Source of the DNA: Bacillota bacterium
GTDB taxonomy: Bacteria; Bacillota; Clostridia; Lachnospirales; Lachnospiraceae
DNA length: 64,000 nt
NCBI GenBank assembly: GCA_023423335.1
Contig: JAFAFU010000033.1
Coordinates: 1-64,000 of the forward strand
Direction of reading: 5' to 3'
This document shows positions 1-8,346 of this stretch, piece by piece; position 1 is the first letter of the stretch; each line of letters begins with the position of its first letter. Position numbers and translations under genes: made by a program. Below the pieces are notes generated by a model. The model did not search any database, was not told the origin of the DNA, and worked only from the letters and a program-made list of their open reading frames with translations.

Positions 1-947
1 TTAACGTCAAGACGGTCATCGGAAGCTTTTGAATCGTCTGCACCGGGCAGCTTCTCTTCCTTTGCATCTTTCCCGTCTGCTGCCGGATTCTTCTCGTCTT
101 TCACATATACCGACTCCACTTCCTCCAGGTTGCGGGACAGCGAATCCAAGGCTTTCTGCATATTTTTCATCTGATCATAATTACTCAGCATAGCAGCACC
201 TACCACCAGAATAATGACGGCCAGCAGTGTTCCCGCAGCATACATCAGCCTGGTTACACTCCGATTATCCTGCACCGGCGGCTTCTTGTTCTGAATAATA
301 GTTCGGATCTCCCTGGATATATGGTCATCGTAATTAGCCTCTGCGCTCTCAGACTTATTATGTTCAATCATGTAAGTCTGCATCTCTTCATTTCTCTCAT
401 AATATATGTAATAGCCATCCTGCTTGATCAGCCGGTTACCCTCATAGCAATAGAAGGACTCCTCCTTCTCCATATTATCAAAAGTAAGCAGGGTCTTGTC
501 CTGTCCTGCAAAGTTATCAATATGTGCCTTCTGTATCTTTTCCTTTTCTTCCAGAAGATAACCCGGCCCTCCTAAAAACCACCCCAGAATTTCCGCATCA
601 ACAAAATACTTCTTAATACTCTCATAGATTGCCGTCCAGGAGTCGTTGGAAAAAACAATATCATTCTCAGTATCGATGTTCTCTATCTCTAATGCTCCGT
701 AGATAAATAAGCTTCTGCAGCCCTCCTGTTTCACATTTTGGCCCACAAGCACCGCCGCTTTATATCTGGAATAATCTTCACCCGCCAACTGCTTAATGAA
801 GGTCATAACATAATCTTCAACATATATTTTTCTGACTGCATTGCTTTTACCGACCTGACGTATATTCTTTGGCATTTTAAAGGCTGGAACCACCCTGCCT
901 GTCCGATTTCCTTCTGCGTTCTCGTTGCTATAAACCGTTTCAATCAT
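1..947 (-). CDS. Membrane protein with degenerate JAMM/MPN-like domain (3' end outside window)
   Basis: Partial gene: the frame is open from an ATG at 945-947 to the window edge (315 codons visible). A good ribosome site (AGGAG) precedes the ATG. Residues about 39-190 have the layout of a JAMM/MPN domain: a beta/alpha start, then GWFLGGPG at 122-129 where active members have GWxHxHPG, then a downstream AHIDNF segment and a hydrophobic strand. Both metal-binding histidines are absent (Leu125 and Gly127), so if the fold is right the domain is catalytically dead. One membrane segment spans about 234-254, followed by a charged, Lys/Asp/Glu-rich outer or linker region. The gene is divergent from a YyaC-like sporulation gene. 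The MPN assignment is inferred from motif spacing only; the missing C-terminus may hold a wall-binding domain. Confidence 0.7.
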   Translation of the reverse strand, partial: MIETVYSNENAEGNRTGRVVPAFKMPKNIRQVGKSNAVRKIYVEDYVMTFIKQLAGEDYSRYKAAVLVGQNVKQEGCRSLFIYGALEIENIDTENDIVFSNDSWTAIYESIKKYFVDAEILGWFLGGPGYLLEEKEKIQKAHIDNFAGQDKTLLTFDNMEKEESFYCYEGNRLIKQDGYYIYYERNEEMQTYMIEHNKSESAEANYDDHISREIRTIIQNKKPPVQDNRSVTRLMYAAGTLLAVIILVVGAAMLSNYDQMKNMQKALDSLSRNLEEVESVYVKDEKNPAADGKDAKEEKLPGADDSKASDDRLDV

Positions 948-1254
948 GCGCCCCCGCTCCTATCCCATACTGATAATTACATAGAACCTCAAAATATAAA
1001 ATAGCATAGCATAGATGGAACAGGCTTTTTGTCGCATTCGGCATATCGTACGGAATAAGTTATCTTCTGTTTTCAACGTAAAGGGAAAGGAATCGCCCTG
1101 TTTTTTAATTTCACGCATTTGTTTCCGGAACATTTATACGAAATTAGTACTATTTTGAATATCAGATGCACTTGACATATGGAATCCAATGTCTACTTTT
1201 AATGTTTCTGGCAATACTTAACCTAAGATCAGCAACCATGTTAACGGAGGTATT
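948..1254. other. Divergent intergenic region between the MPN-like gene and yyaC
   Basis: No gene is seen. The stretch serves as the promoter region for two divergent genes. A TTGACA at 1172-1177 is the best -35-like hexamer for the rightward gene, but no convincing -10 lies 17 bases downstream, so it may be fortuitous; a sporulation sigma factor is equally possible. Confidence 0.4.
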
Positions 1255-1863
1255 ATGAGCATTTTCTTAAAAAGCAGAGAAAGAATTACTTACTTTAATT
1301 CGAGTGAACAAAATACTGCCTATGAATTGGGACGAACCCTATCCGGCCTGATAAGGGAGCAGTTTCTTGCAAACAGGACCATTATATTCCTGTGTATCGG
1401 CTCCGACCGGGCAACCGGTGATTGCCTTGGTCCTATTATAGGATATAAATTATCAAAATATAAGCAGCTTCATAACTATTACGTCTATGGTACTCTGGAG
1501 GAACCGGTTCATGCCAAGAATTTAAAAGACACCGTCGCAATGATCTATCAAACGCATGAGGATGCGTTCATCATTGCAATCGATGCCTCTTTAGGGAAAT
1601 CCAATCATATCGGTTATATTACTCTGGGTGAAGGACCTTTAAAGCCCGGCGCCGGTGTCGATAAGGATCTTCCCGCTGTAGGAGATCTCTTCATTACGGG
1701 TATCGTAAATTTCTCCGGGCTCCTTGATCACATGCTGCTACAGACAACCAGGCTGAATGTGGTTATGTCCATGGCCGACCAAATCTGTATGGCTATCCGC
1801 TATTGTATCAGCCATTTGAAATCGCTGGCTTCCGGCCAGGGATATGAGACCTCCGGATTATGA
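1255..1863 (+). CDS. yyaC: YyaC-like putative spore protease / sporulation protein
   Basis: A 202-residue soluble protein of the YyaC family (DUF1256), related in fold to the germination protease GPR and to hydrogenase maturation proteases. Visible family signatures are GSDRATGDCLGP at 49-60 and IDASLG at 109-114, each holding an acidic residue on a hydrophobic strand as in the related metal-dependent proteases. The length is normal. A strong ribosome site (GGAGG) sits before the ATG. In sporulating Firmicutes the family is expressed late in sporulation; its substrate is not known from sequence. The gene is divergent from the MPN-like membrane protein and convergent with the coiled-coil protein. 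Confidence 0.88.
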   Translation: MSIFLKSRERITYFNSSEQNTAYELGRTLSGLIREQFLANRTIIFLCIGSDRATGDCLGPIIGYKLSKYKQLHNYYVYGTLEEPVHAKNLKDTVAMIYQTHEDAFIIAIDASLGKSNHIGYITLGEGPLKPGAGVDKDLPAVGDLFITGIVNFSGLLDHMLLQTTRLNVVMSMADQICMAIRYCISHLKSLASGQGYETSGL

Positions 1864-2108
1864 TATGGATTCAGGTATCAAAAGCCCCTTGAGTATCATG
1901 GCTTCGCCAATTTGCACATTCACTAACTATACTGAAGTGATTCAGAACATAGTTCGATGAGTAACTGTTATGAAGTCGTTGGTACGTACTTCATCCAAGC
2001 AAAAGTGTGTTACGAGTGAACTATGTTTTGTATCACGCTATTGCTGGCTAAACCTCGCAAATTGACGAACTATATTTTTAAATTGGCTTTTGACACCTGA
2101 ATCCATAT
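1863..2108. repeat. 246-bp near-palindromic element
   Basis: The 24-base outer arms 1863-1886 and 2085-2108 are reverse complements with one mismatch. The inner halves also align to each other in inverted orientation (ttcgccaatttgc on the left with its near-complement on the right; aacatagttc near 1947 and gaactatgtt near 2019), with a 7-bp stem (atgaagt / acttcat) near the centre at about 1980. The left end overlaps the yyaC stop codon. The element lies exactly between two convergent genes. It could be a folded RNA acting as a bidirectional terminator or a non-autonomous palindromic mobile element; no ORF is inside it. Confidence 0.8.
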
Positions 2109-2115
2109 TAACAAA

Positions 2116-3219
2116 TCAGTTCATGTTCTGTCTGTAAAAGGCAACCGCTTCCGATATATTAGAAGCATTACCGGCCTGAATAATATTGATCAGGGCCTCC
2201 AGCCGATCCAGTAACATAAGGTCTTTTCCGATAAATGGTTCATATTCACTGGCTATTTTGATGGTTAAGGCCTTAATTTTATCCTCTGCCCTGGAAGATT
2301 CTCCGCAGGCCGACTCATATTCCGTCCGTAAGCTGTTCAGCTTTTCCTCCTGGCGTCCTATTATTTCCGAAGCAATCACCTGACTGGTGGTATTATCAAA
2401 GGTAAGCAGGGCTTCTTTCTTCTGGTCCGCTATGTCTGCTTCCTCCTGGCCCAGTCTGGCCAGCTCCTCATCAAAGTTCTCCAGTCCGTAGCTGCTCTCA
2501 TCCCTGTCCTTCCTGATGTTTCTCTTGATTATATTCATTTTCTTATGGTTAGCCCTGATGTGATCTCTTACGCCTCCGACCTGTCTCATAGCCTCCGGAT
2601 GCTTGTCCTTTGTATGGCTGCCAAGCATCAGATAGATGCCGCCGAAAAAGATTACGCTGGCGATATAGATCAGAATCAGATAAAGAATCCTCTCCTCCGG
2701 TAACACAAGAAAATAAATTCCGCAGGGAATAAGGAATAGGGTTATAAAGAGGGTGCCAAGGATAACCGGCAGATCTCCGAAATGTCTTGGGAAGTACAGG
2801 GCATAATATAATCCGGTATTGCAGTAGGAGGGAACATGCTTCTGCTTGAATATCGTCTTGGTTTCCAGCTTCAATCGGTTATTTTCTTCTCTTAAGTCCG
2901 CAGTCTCTTCCTGTATCCTTTCAGATACCTTGCGGTCCTTCCGTTTGTCCCTCTTGTCCCGAATCTTCTTAATCCGGGCTTTGGTTCTGTCGATCTGCTT
3001 ATCAAAGGTTTCCTCGATCTCCTGCCTGCGTTTTCTGGTGGTAGCCGCAGCTTCCTCCGAAACGGCTTTCTCAATTGTCTGGATACTCTTTTCAAGCTTT
3101 TGTTCTTCCATTACCAGGTTGTCGTATTTTGCCTGATACCCATGGAGCTCCAGCAGATTTTCCTTGATTTCATTCAACATATCCACACTGCCCGACAAAA
3201 CATTATTGCTTCCTTCCAT
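2116..3219 (-). CDS. Coiled-coil protein with two central membrane segments, function unknown
   Basis: 367 residues from the ATG at 3217-3219, chosen because GGAGGG lies seven bases upstream; longer starts lack a ribosome site. Residues about 15-125 form a long, highly charged coiled coil rich in Lys, Arg and Glu. Two hydrophobic segments follow at about 151-173 and 177-199, then a second coiled-coil region to about 325. The layout is a hairpin in the membrane with two helical arms on the same face. No catalytic motif is recognisable. It lies downstream of the chemoreceptor gene but is separated from it by a strong terminator, so it is probably transcribed separately. Confidence 0.75.
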   Translation of the reverse strand: MEGSNNVLSGSVDMLNEIKENLLELHGYQAKYDNLVMEEQKLEKSIQTIEKAVSEEAAATTRKRRQEIEETFDKQIDRTKARIKKIRDKRDKRKDRKVSERIQEETADLREENNRLKLETKTIFKQKHVPSYCNTGLYYALYFPRHFGDLPVILGTLFITLFLIPCGIYFLVLPEERILYLILIYIASVIFFGGIYLMLGSHTKDKHPEAMRQVGGVRDHIRANHKKMNIIKRNIRKDRDESSYGLENFDEELARLGQEEADIADQKKEALLTFDNTTSQVIASEIIGRQEEKLNSLRTEYESACGESSRAEDKIKALTIKIASEYEPFIGKDLMLLDRLEALINIIQAGNASNISEAVAFYRQNMN

Positions 3220-3297
3220 GACTCTCCCTCCGCGTTTGTTATTTATTAAGATTTTACTCTTTTTTCCCATATTGGTCAAGGTTAAGCGATTCGTCAG

Positions 3298-3340
3298 AAA
3301 AGGGCTTTGCAGCACAGCATGCCTGCCGGTTGCAAAGCCC
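3298..3340 (-). terminator. Rho-independent terminator of the chemoreceptor gene
   Basis: Ten-base perfect arms GGGCTTTGCA (3331-3340 read leftwards) and TGCAAAGCCC (3302-3311) enclose a 19-base loop, and TTTTCT follows on the minus strand. It sits 15 bases after the stop of the chemoreceptor gene. Confidence 0.85.
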
Positions 3341-3354
3341 AAAAATCCTACTCC

Positions 3355-5376
3355 TTATACCTGAAAACGCTCAATGATTGCCCGTAATTGCTGCGCCATA
3401 TCCGCCAAGCCTTCACTGGCACTTGCCATCTCCTCTACTGAGGCGGACTGTTCTTCGATGGAAGCAGACATCTCTTCCGTGGATGCGGAATTCTCTTCTG
3501 CGATCGCAGACAGGTTTTCCAGCGTGCCCAATATCTCGATCTTCATTCTCTCCATCTCTTCCCCGGATGCATTCAGCTGATATACGGCCTGTTCTGCCTC
3601 CTTCATCGCCTTGGTGATCAGCATATACTTCTCTTTGGTATTTTTCACGCTTTGCGTCTGCTTATCTGAAATCGCAGTTACCTTACGGATCGTATCCATC
3701 GCATTTTGCGAATTACCCTTTAGCTCGGATACCACCTCATCAATTTCGTTTGTGGAGGCCGTTGACATCTCCGCCAGCTTTCGGATCTCCTCTGCGACAA
3801 CCGCAAAGCCCTTACCCGATTCTCCCGCTCTGGCTGCTTCAATGGAGGCATTAAGCGCCAGCAGGTTTGTCTGCTTTGCAATGGAGGAAATCACCATACT
3901 GGCTTCCCCGATTTTGTTCGAGCTGCTGTGGGTCAATTGGATTACTTCATGCACTTCCTTTGATGCATCGTTATTATCCTCCGTTATCCTGGAGAGATCT
4001 TCGATCAGCTCCAGTCCTTCGTCAACAGCATCCATAACCTTTTTTGAAGCAACCGTTACCCCTTTGATATATACCTGATCTTTCTCAATGGTATGTCCTA
4101 AGACAGTGGCCGTATCAAACCCCTTCTCGAGATCTCTTGCCTGATCAGAAGCGCCATTGGCAATCTCCCCGACCGTTAAGGCAACTTCCTCTGCGGACAC
4201 CGCCAATTGCTGCGAGGTAGTGGTCAGTTCCTTAGAGGCGGTGGCAACCTGTTCGGAGGAATCAGAGATCTCTTTTATGATACCCCGTAAACTATCCGTA
4301 ATTTCCTGAAGTGCTCTGGCCAGATCCCCGATCTCATCCTTCTTCTTCAGATATATCTGAGGCACATTTTCTTTCAAATAAAGCCCTGATATGTGTTTTG
4401 CCAGCCCAACCACTTTGATGATTGGCTTTGCAAGACTATAGCCGAAGAAATATACCAGCGCCGCGCTGATTACTACGATAATGGCTGTGATGATTATGAT
4501 GCTCGTGCTGAGTTTCGGAATTGCAGCAAGGACCTCTCCCTGATGTGCAGCTATAACAAAATACCAATTGCTGGCTTCGACAGGTGCATAGCCCGCCAAT
4601 TTTTTCTGTCCATTATAGGTATAGCCGCCGTCACCGGTCTTCTCCTCAAGAACTTTTATAAAGAGTTCCGCCAGGGAAGACATCGATTTATCATTCTTTG
4701 CCTCAATAATTGGATTAAATTGATTCATAACCTTATCTTTTTCCGGATGAGCAACGATAATGCCGGCATTATTGATCATATAGCTGTAGCCGCTTACTCC
4801 GTAAGCGATGTCATCCGTAATTTCACTTAAGGCATTGCCGTCCATCCGCCCGATTAGCGCACCCGTCACCTTGCCGTCTTTGATAATAGGCACGGCATAC
4901 ATCAGAACCACCGAATTAGTTACACGGCTGACAATTAAATCGGATACATTTGCCTCACCGGCAAATGCCTTCTTGACATATTCACGGTCACCCAATTCAC
5001 TGGTGTCACCTCCGGAATAGCGGGCAACTCCATCCGGACTTACGACTGCAATGTCCAGAAAATCTGTTTCTCCCACCATTCTTTGCAATACAGGCTGCTG
5101 GTCTTCCCAGTCCATGCTTATAATAGAATCATTCACCGCTATGATCTCCAGCGTCCCAAGCTGTGCGGCAATACGGCTGTTGGTATACTTGGCACCTTCC
5201 TCAGCCATAGTAATCAATGTTTTTTGGGCTTCACTCGTAAGCGAATTCGTGGCATTCAGGATAGAAAAAATTCCGACTGCCATAGTTGCTGCTAAAATCA
5301 GCGCTGCAAAGCTTAATATTAATTTGGTCCGAATGCTCCTTGGTCCTTTGATACCGCGTACTTTGACAAGCTTCAT
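3355..5376 (-). CDS. Methyl-accepting chemotaxis protein
   Basis: 673 residues from the ATG at 5374-5376, which has an AAGGAGGT site just upstream; the upstream extension of the frame lacks one. Domain order: membrane segment at about 18-40, an extracellular double-Cache type sensor region to about 290, second membrane segment at about 292-315, HAMP linker to about 370, then the cytoplasmic signalling hairpin whose tip (KQTNLLALNASIEAARAGE) is near 500-520. It reports ligand occupancy to CheA/CheW. The ligand cannot be told from the sequence. No other chemotaxis gene is next to it. Confidence 0.95.
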   Translation of the reverse strand: MKLVKVRGIKGPRSIRTKLILSFAALILAATMAVGIFSILNATNSLTSEAQKTLITMAEEGAKYTNSRIAAQLGTLEIIAVNDSIISMDWEDQQPVLQRMVGETDFLDIAVVSPDGVARYSGGDTSELGDREYVKKAFAGEANVSDLIVSRVTNSVVLMYAVPIIKDGKVTGALIGRMDGNALSEITDDIAYGVSGYSYMINNAGIIVAHPEKDKVMNQFNPIIEAKNDKSMSSLAELFIKVLEEKTGDGGYTYNGQKKLAGYAPVEASNWYFVIAAHQGEVLAAIPKLSTSIIIITAIIVVISAALVYFFGYSLAKPIIKVVGLAKHISGLYLKENVPQIYLKKKDEIGDLARALQEITDSLRGIIKEISDSSEQVATASKELTTTSQQLAVSAEEVALTVGEIANGASDQARDLEKGFDTATVLGHTIEKDQVYIKGVTVASKKVMDAVDEGLELIEDLSRITEDNNDASKEVHEVIQLTHSSSNKIGEASMVISSIAKQTNLLALNASIEAARAGESGKGFAVVAEEIRKLAEMSTASTNEIDEVVSELKGNSQNAMDTIRKVTAISDKQTQSVKNTKEKYMLITKAMKEAEQAVYQLNASGEEMERMKIEILGTLENLSAIAEENSASTEEMSASIEEQSASVEEMASASEGLADMAQQLRAIIERFQV

Positions 5377-5639
5377 TATGTACCTCCTTAGATTTATCGT
5401 ATATAACAAATGAAAACAAACTGATACAAGCAATTTGTCATGCACATTATTTCCTTGATTACATTTTTGCAATTTACAGCTCTGTAATGGTGAATGTTTA
5501 AAATTAAGAGGTTATAATGGCCTTAAATCTTCAATATATAAGCAGGAAAGGCTTACAACCTGGCGAAATACCGTCGCAAAAGAAAAGTGTATAGATGCTA
5601 TTATAAATAGTATAAGAATAATACAGGCTTATTGTAGCC

Positions 5640-5663
5640 GGAAAGGGTAACGAAGCCCTTTCC
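5640..5663. terminator. Hairpin downstream of recR
   Basis: Perfect 8-base arms GGAAAGGG (5640-5647) and CCCTTTCC (5656-5663) with an 8-base loop lie 66 bases after the recR stop. A T-run is lacking on both strands, so termination is uncertain. Confidence 0.4.
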
Positions 5664-5728
5664 GTGCCTTAAGCATTTGTTCTTCCTCCGGATTAAGCAT
5701 TCTTCTTACGTACCATATTATAGTTCTA

Positions 5729-6325
5729 TTACAATTCAATTCTGCCTTCAAAGGCCCGCAGAAGCGTCACCTCATCAATATACTCCAGGTCTCCTCCAAC
5801 CGGTATTCCGCTGGCAATTCTGCTTACCTTAATACCGGCCGGTTTAATCAGCTTACTTAAGTACATCGCAGTCGCTTCCCCTTCCAGGCTGGAGTTTGTG
5901 GCAATGATCACCTCATCCACCTCCCCCTGAAGGCGTAGCATCAGTTCCTTCAGCTTGATATCGGCCGGACCAATCCCCAGCATAGGGGAGATTGCGCCAT
6001 GAAGAACATGATATACTCCTTCATATTTACCGGTCTTCTCATAAGCTGCCAAATCCCTCGGGTTTTCGACCACCATAATCTGGCGCTTGTTTCGTCCGGG
6101 GGATGAGCAGATCGGACACCGCTCCTTATCGGTAAGCGTATAGCAATCCGCACAATAACGGATGTTCTTCTTCGCCTCAACGATGGAGCCCGACAATGCC
6201 GACACCTGCTCCTCAGGCATATTGATAATATGGAACGCCAATCTCTGGGCGGTTTTTACTCCGATTCCCGGGAGTCTGGAAAGTTCCTCTATTAACTTAC
6301 TGATTTGACTGCTGTAATAGTCCAT
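5729..6325 (-). CDS. recR: Recombination mediator RecR
   Basis: 198 residues, the usual family length. RecR acts with RecF/RecO to load RecA on gapped DNA. The sequence shows the N-terminal helix-hairpin-helix (LSRLPGIGVKTAQRLA, about 15-30), the four-cysteine zinc site (Cys58, Cys61, Cys70, Cys73) and the Toprim domain beginning near residue 81. Its start codon overlaps the stop of the YbaB gene (TAATG), so the two are translationally coupled in the dnaX-ybaB-recR operon. Confidence 0.97.
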   Translation of the reverse strand: MDYYSSQISKLIEELSRLPGIGVKTAQRLAFHIINMPEEQVSALSGSIVEAKKNIRYCADCYTLTDKERCPICSSPGRNKRQIMVVENPRDLAAYEKTGKYEGVYHVLHGAISPMLGIGPADIKLKELMLRLQGEVDEVIIATNSSLEGEATAMYLSKLIKPAGIKVSRIASGIPVGGDLEYIDEVTLLRAFEGRIEL

Positions 6326-6687
6326 TAGAACGGAAATCCTCCAAGTCCACCCATTCCGCTGATACCACCGGTGATGGAACCCATTGCCTGGGAAGTTTCT
6401 TCCTCCATCTTCCTCAGGGCCTCATTTGCTGCTGCCACGATCAGATCCTCCAGCATTTCTATATCATCGGGATCAACCACCTCTTGGGAAAGTTTAACCG
6501 AAGCAACTTCCTTCTTGCCGGATACAACTACGGTAACCGCACCGCCGCCGGCGCTTGCTTCCCAGGTCTTATCCTCCAGTTCCTTCGTCTTATCCTCCAT
6601 CTGCTTCTGCATGCGCTGTGCCTGCTTCATTAAATTGTTCATGTTCCCCGGTAAACCGCCGCCCGGAAATCCACCTCTTTTAGCCAT
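6325..6687 (-). CDS. YbaB/EbfC family nucleoid-associated protein
   Basis: 120 residues with the typical basic, Gly/Met-rich N-terminus (GGFPGGGLPGNMNNLMKQAQ) and the central beta region ending in VVDPDDIEMLEDLI. Members form dimers that bind DNA and are encoded between dnaX and recR in most bacteria, as here. AAGGAG precedes the ATG. The Gly/Phe-rich C-terminal tail is common in clostridial members. Confidence 0.94.
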   Translation of the reverse strand: MAKRGGFPGGGLPGNMNNLMKQAQRMQKQMEDKTKELEDKTWEASAGGGAVTVVVSGKKEVASVKLSQEVVDPDDIEMLEDLIVAAANEALRKMEEETSQAMGSITGGISGMGGLGGFPF

Positions 6688-6760
6688 ATTATTGTGCTCC
6701 TTTCCTTGGTCCTGCCTGAATCTTATAATTTATATTTTGTTAATTATCTATTAACGGCCC

Positions 6761-8332
6761 CTATTCATACTGGATAGGTACCTTAATCAGCTTTGACAGA
6801 TCAGGAACATCCTCGATCCGTTCCTTCTCCTTATCCAGATATTTCGTATTAACCTGAACCTGCTTCCTCAGCATATGGGCAATGGTATCCTTAATCAGCT
6901 GCAGGTGCTGCTCTCTGTCTATGATGCCCTTATCCACCTCATTCGTCACTACAATCAGAAGTGACTGTCCCCCGTCAATGCTTAAGGTAGCTCCCGATAA
7001 TACGGAACCTAAGGCCGGCGCCTTCCTGGTGATCTGGGTAACGATATTCTTCCAGTTTCCCGCCGCCTCCTTCACATCCTCCGGCAAGGCTTCCGGAAGT
7101 ACTACCGGTTTTTTTTCCTGCTTATGCTTTGCTTCACCGACATGTCCTCCCTGCCCGGGGGATTGCATGATGATACCGCTCTCCAGCTTCTCTTCCAGTA
7201 TCTTAATCCGGTCCAGTAACGAATCGTAATTCTGCTCCATCTCCGGCTTACATAGCTTAATCAGTGCAATCTCTATCAATACCCGCCTTCTGGCGGCATA
7301 CCGGATCTGGTTGGACAGCTCGGAGAATACCCTGATATACCGCATGATGGAGGATTCCTCCACCGTATCTGCCTCCTTCTTAAGCAGCTTAAGATTTTCG
7401 GTGGATATCTCCGTGATAATTTCGGAAACTCCCTCCGTTGTCCTAAGCAGCAGAAGGTTTCTCAGATACCAGATAAAATCTATGGTAAACTGGCCGAGCT
7501 CCCGGCCGCCGCTCTCTATCTCCTCCAGGACCTGGATACAGGCGGCAACGTCCTGCTTCACTATATTCGTGAGAAGCTTTGAGAATACCTCCGTATCTAC
7601 GGCTCCCAGCACTTCCAATACATTATCATAGGTAATTTTCTTACCCAGATAGAAGGAAATACACTGATCCAGCAGGCTCAAGGCATCACGCATGGAACCG
7701 TCCGCCACTCTGGCTACATACCGGAGCGCCTTTTCTTCCGCTTCGATCCCTTCCTCCTGCATCAGCTCCGCCATCCGGGCCGTAATGATATCTATGGTAA
7801 TCCGTTTAAAGTCATATCGCTGGCACCGGGATAAAATCGTTACCGGAATTTTATGAACCTCCGTAGTCGCCAGAATAAAGATCACGTAGGAAGGCGGTTC
7901 CTCAATTGTCTTCAGCAGCGCATTGAAGGCTCCTGTTGAAAGCATATGCACCTCATCGATGATATACACCTTATACCTGCCTTCGGTCGGGGAATACCTT
8001 ACCTCATCCACGATTTCACGGACATTATCGACACCGTTGTTGGAGGCGGCATCGATTTCTATGACATTCATGGAAGTCTGCGATGATATCCCCTTGCACA
8101 TCCTGCATTCATTACAGGGATTCCCGTCCACAGGGTTCTCGCAGTTTACTACTTTTGCAAGAAGCTTAGCCACAGTCGTCTTACCGGTTCCTCTGGTGCC
8201 TGTAAACAGATAAGCGTGTCCGATTCTTCCGGCTTTTATTTGGTTTTTTATTGTTGTAACAATATGCTCCTGGCCTTTTACATCATTAAAATTATCCGGC
8301 CGGAACTTTCTGTAAAGAGCCGTATATGACAT
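6761..8332 (-). CDS. dnaX: DNA polymerase III subunit gamma/tau
   Basis: 523-residue clamp-loader ATPase. Visible: Walker A GTRGTGKT at 45-52, the structural zinc cysteines Cys64, Cys73, Cys76 and Cys79, Walker B IIDEVHML, and the LSRCQRYDF arginine-finger (SRC) motif. The C-terminal tau-specific region is short. First gene of the dnaX-ybaB-recR operon; the HD-GYP gene ends 14 bases upstream on the same strand, so some read-through is likely. I saw no internal slippery run that would clearly produce a separate gamma form. Confidence 0.97.
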   Translation of the reverse strand: MSYTALYRKFRPDNFNDVKGQEHIVTTIKNQIKAGRIGHAYLFTGTRGTGKTTVAKLLAKVVNCENPVDGNPCNECRMCKGISSQTSMNVIEIDAASNNGVDNVREIVDEVRYSPTEGRYKVYIIDEVHMLSTGAFNALLKTIEEPPSYVIFILATTEVHKIPVTILSRCQRYDFKRITIDIITARMAELMQEEGIEAEEKALRYVARVADGSMRDALSLLDQCISFYLGKKITYDNVLEVLGAVDTEVFSKLLTNIVKQDVAACIQVLEEIESGGRELGQFTIDFIWYLRNLLLLRTTEGVSEIITEISTENLKLLKKEADTVEESSIMRYIRVFSELSNQIRYAARRRVLIEIALIKLCKPEMEQNYDSLLDRIKILEEKLESGIIMQSPGQGGHVGEAKHKQEKKPVVLPEALPEDVKEAAGNWKNIVTQITRKAPALGSVLSGATLSIDGGQSLLIVVTNEVDKGIIDREQHLQLIKDTIAHMLRKQVQVNTKYLDKEKERIEDVPDLSKLIKVPIQYE

Positions 8333-8346
8333 GAACAGCTTCCTTT

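Noticed and set aside
321..1004. Plus-strand open frames over the left-edge gene
   Set aside because: They lie opposite a well-formed minus-strand gene with a ribosome site and protein-like content; their sequences look like antisense translation.
5521..5620. Possible cyclic-di-GMP riboswitch upstream of the chemoreceptor
   Set aside because: Some GEMM-like words are present but the paired stems and the tetraloop arrangement could not be found on either strand.
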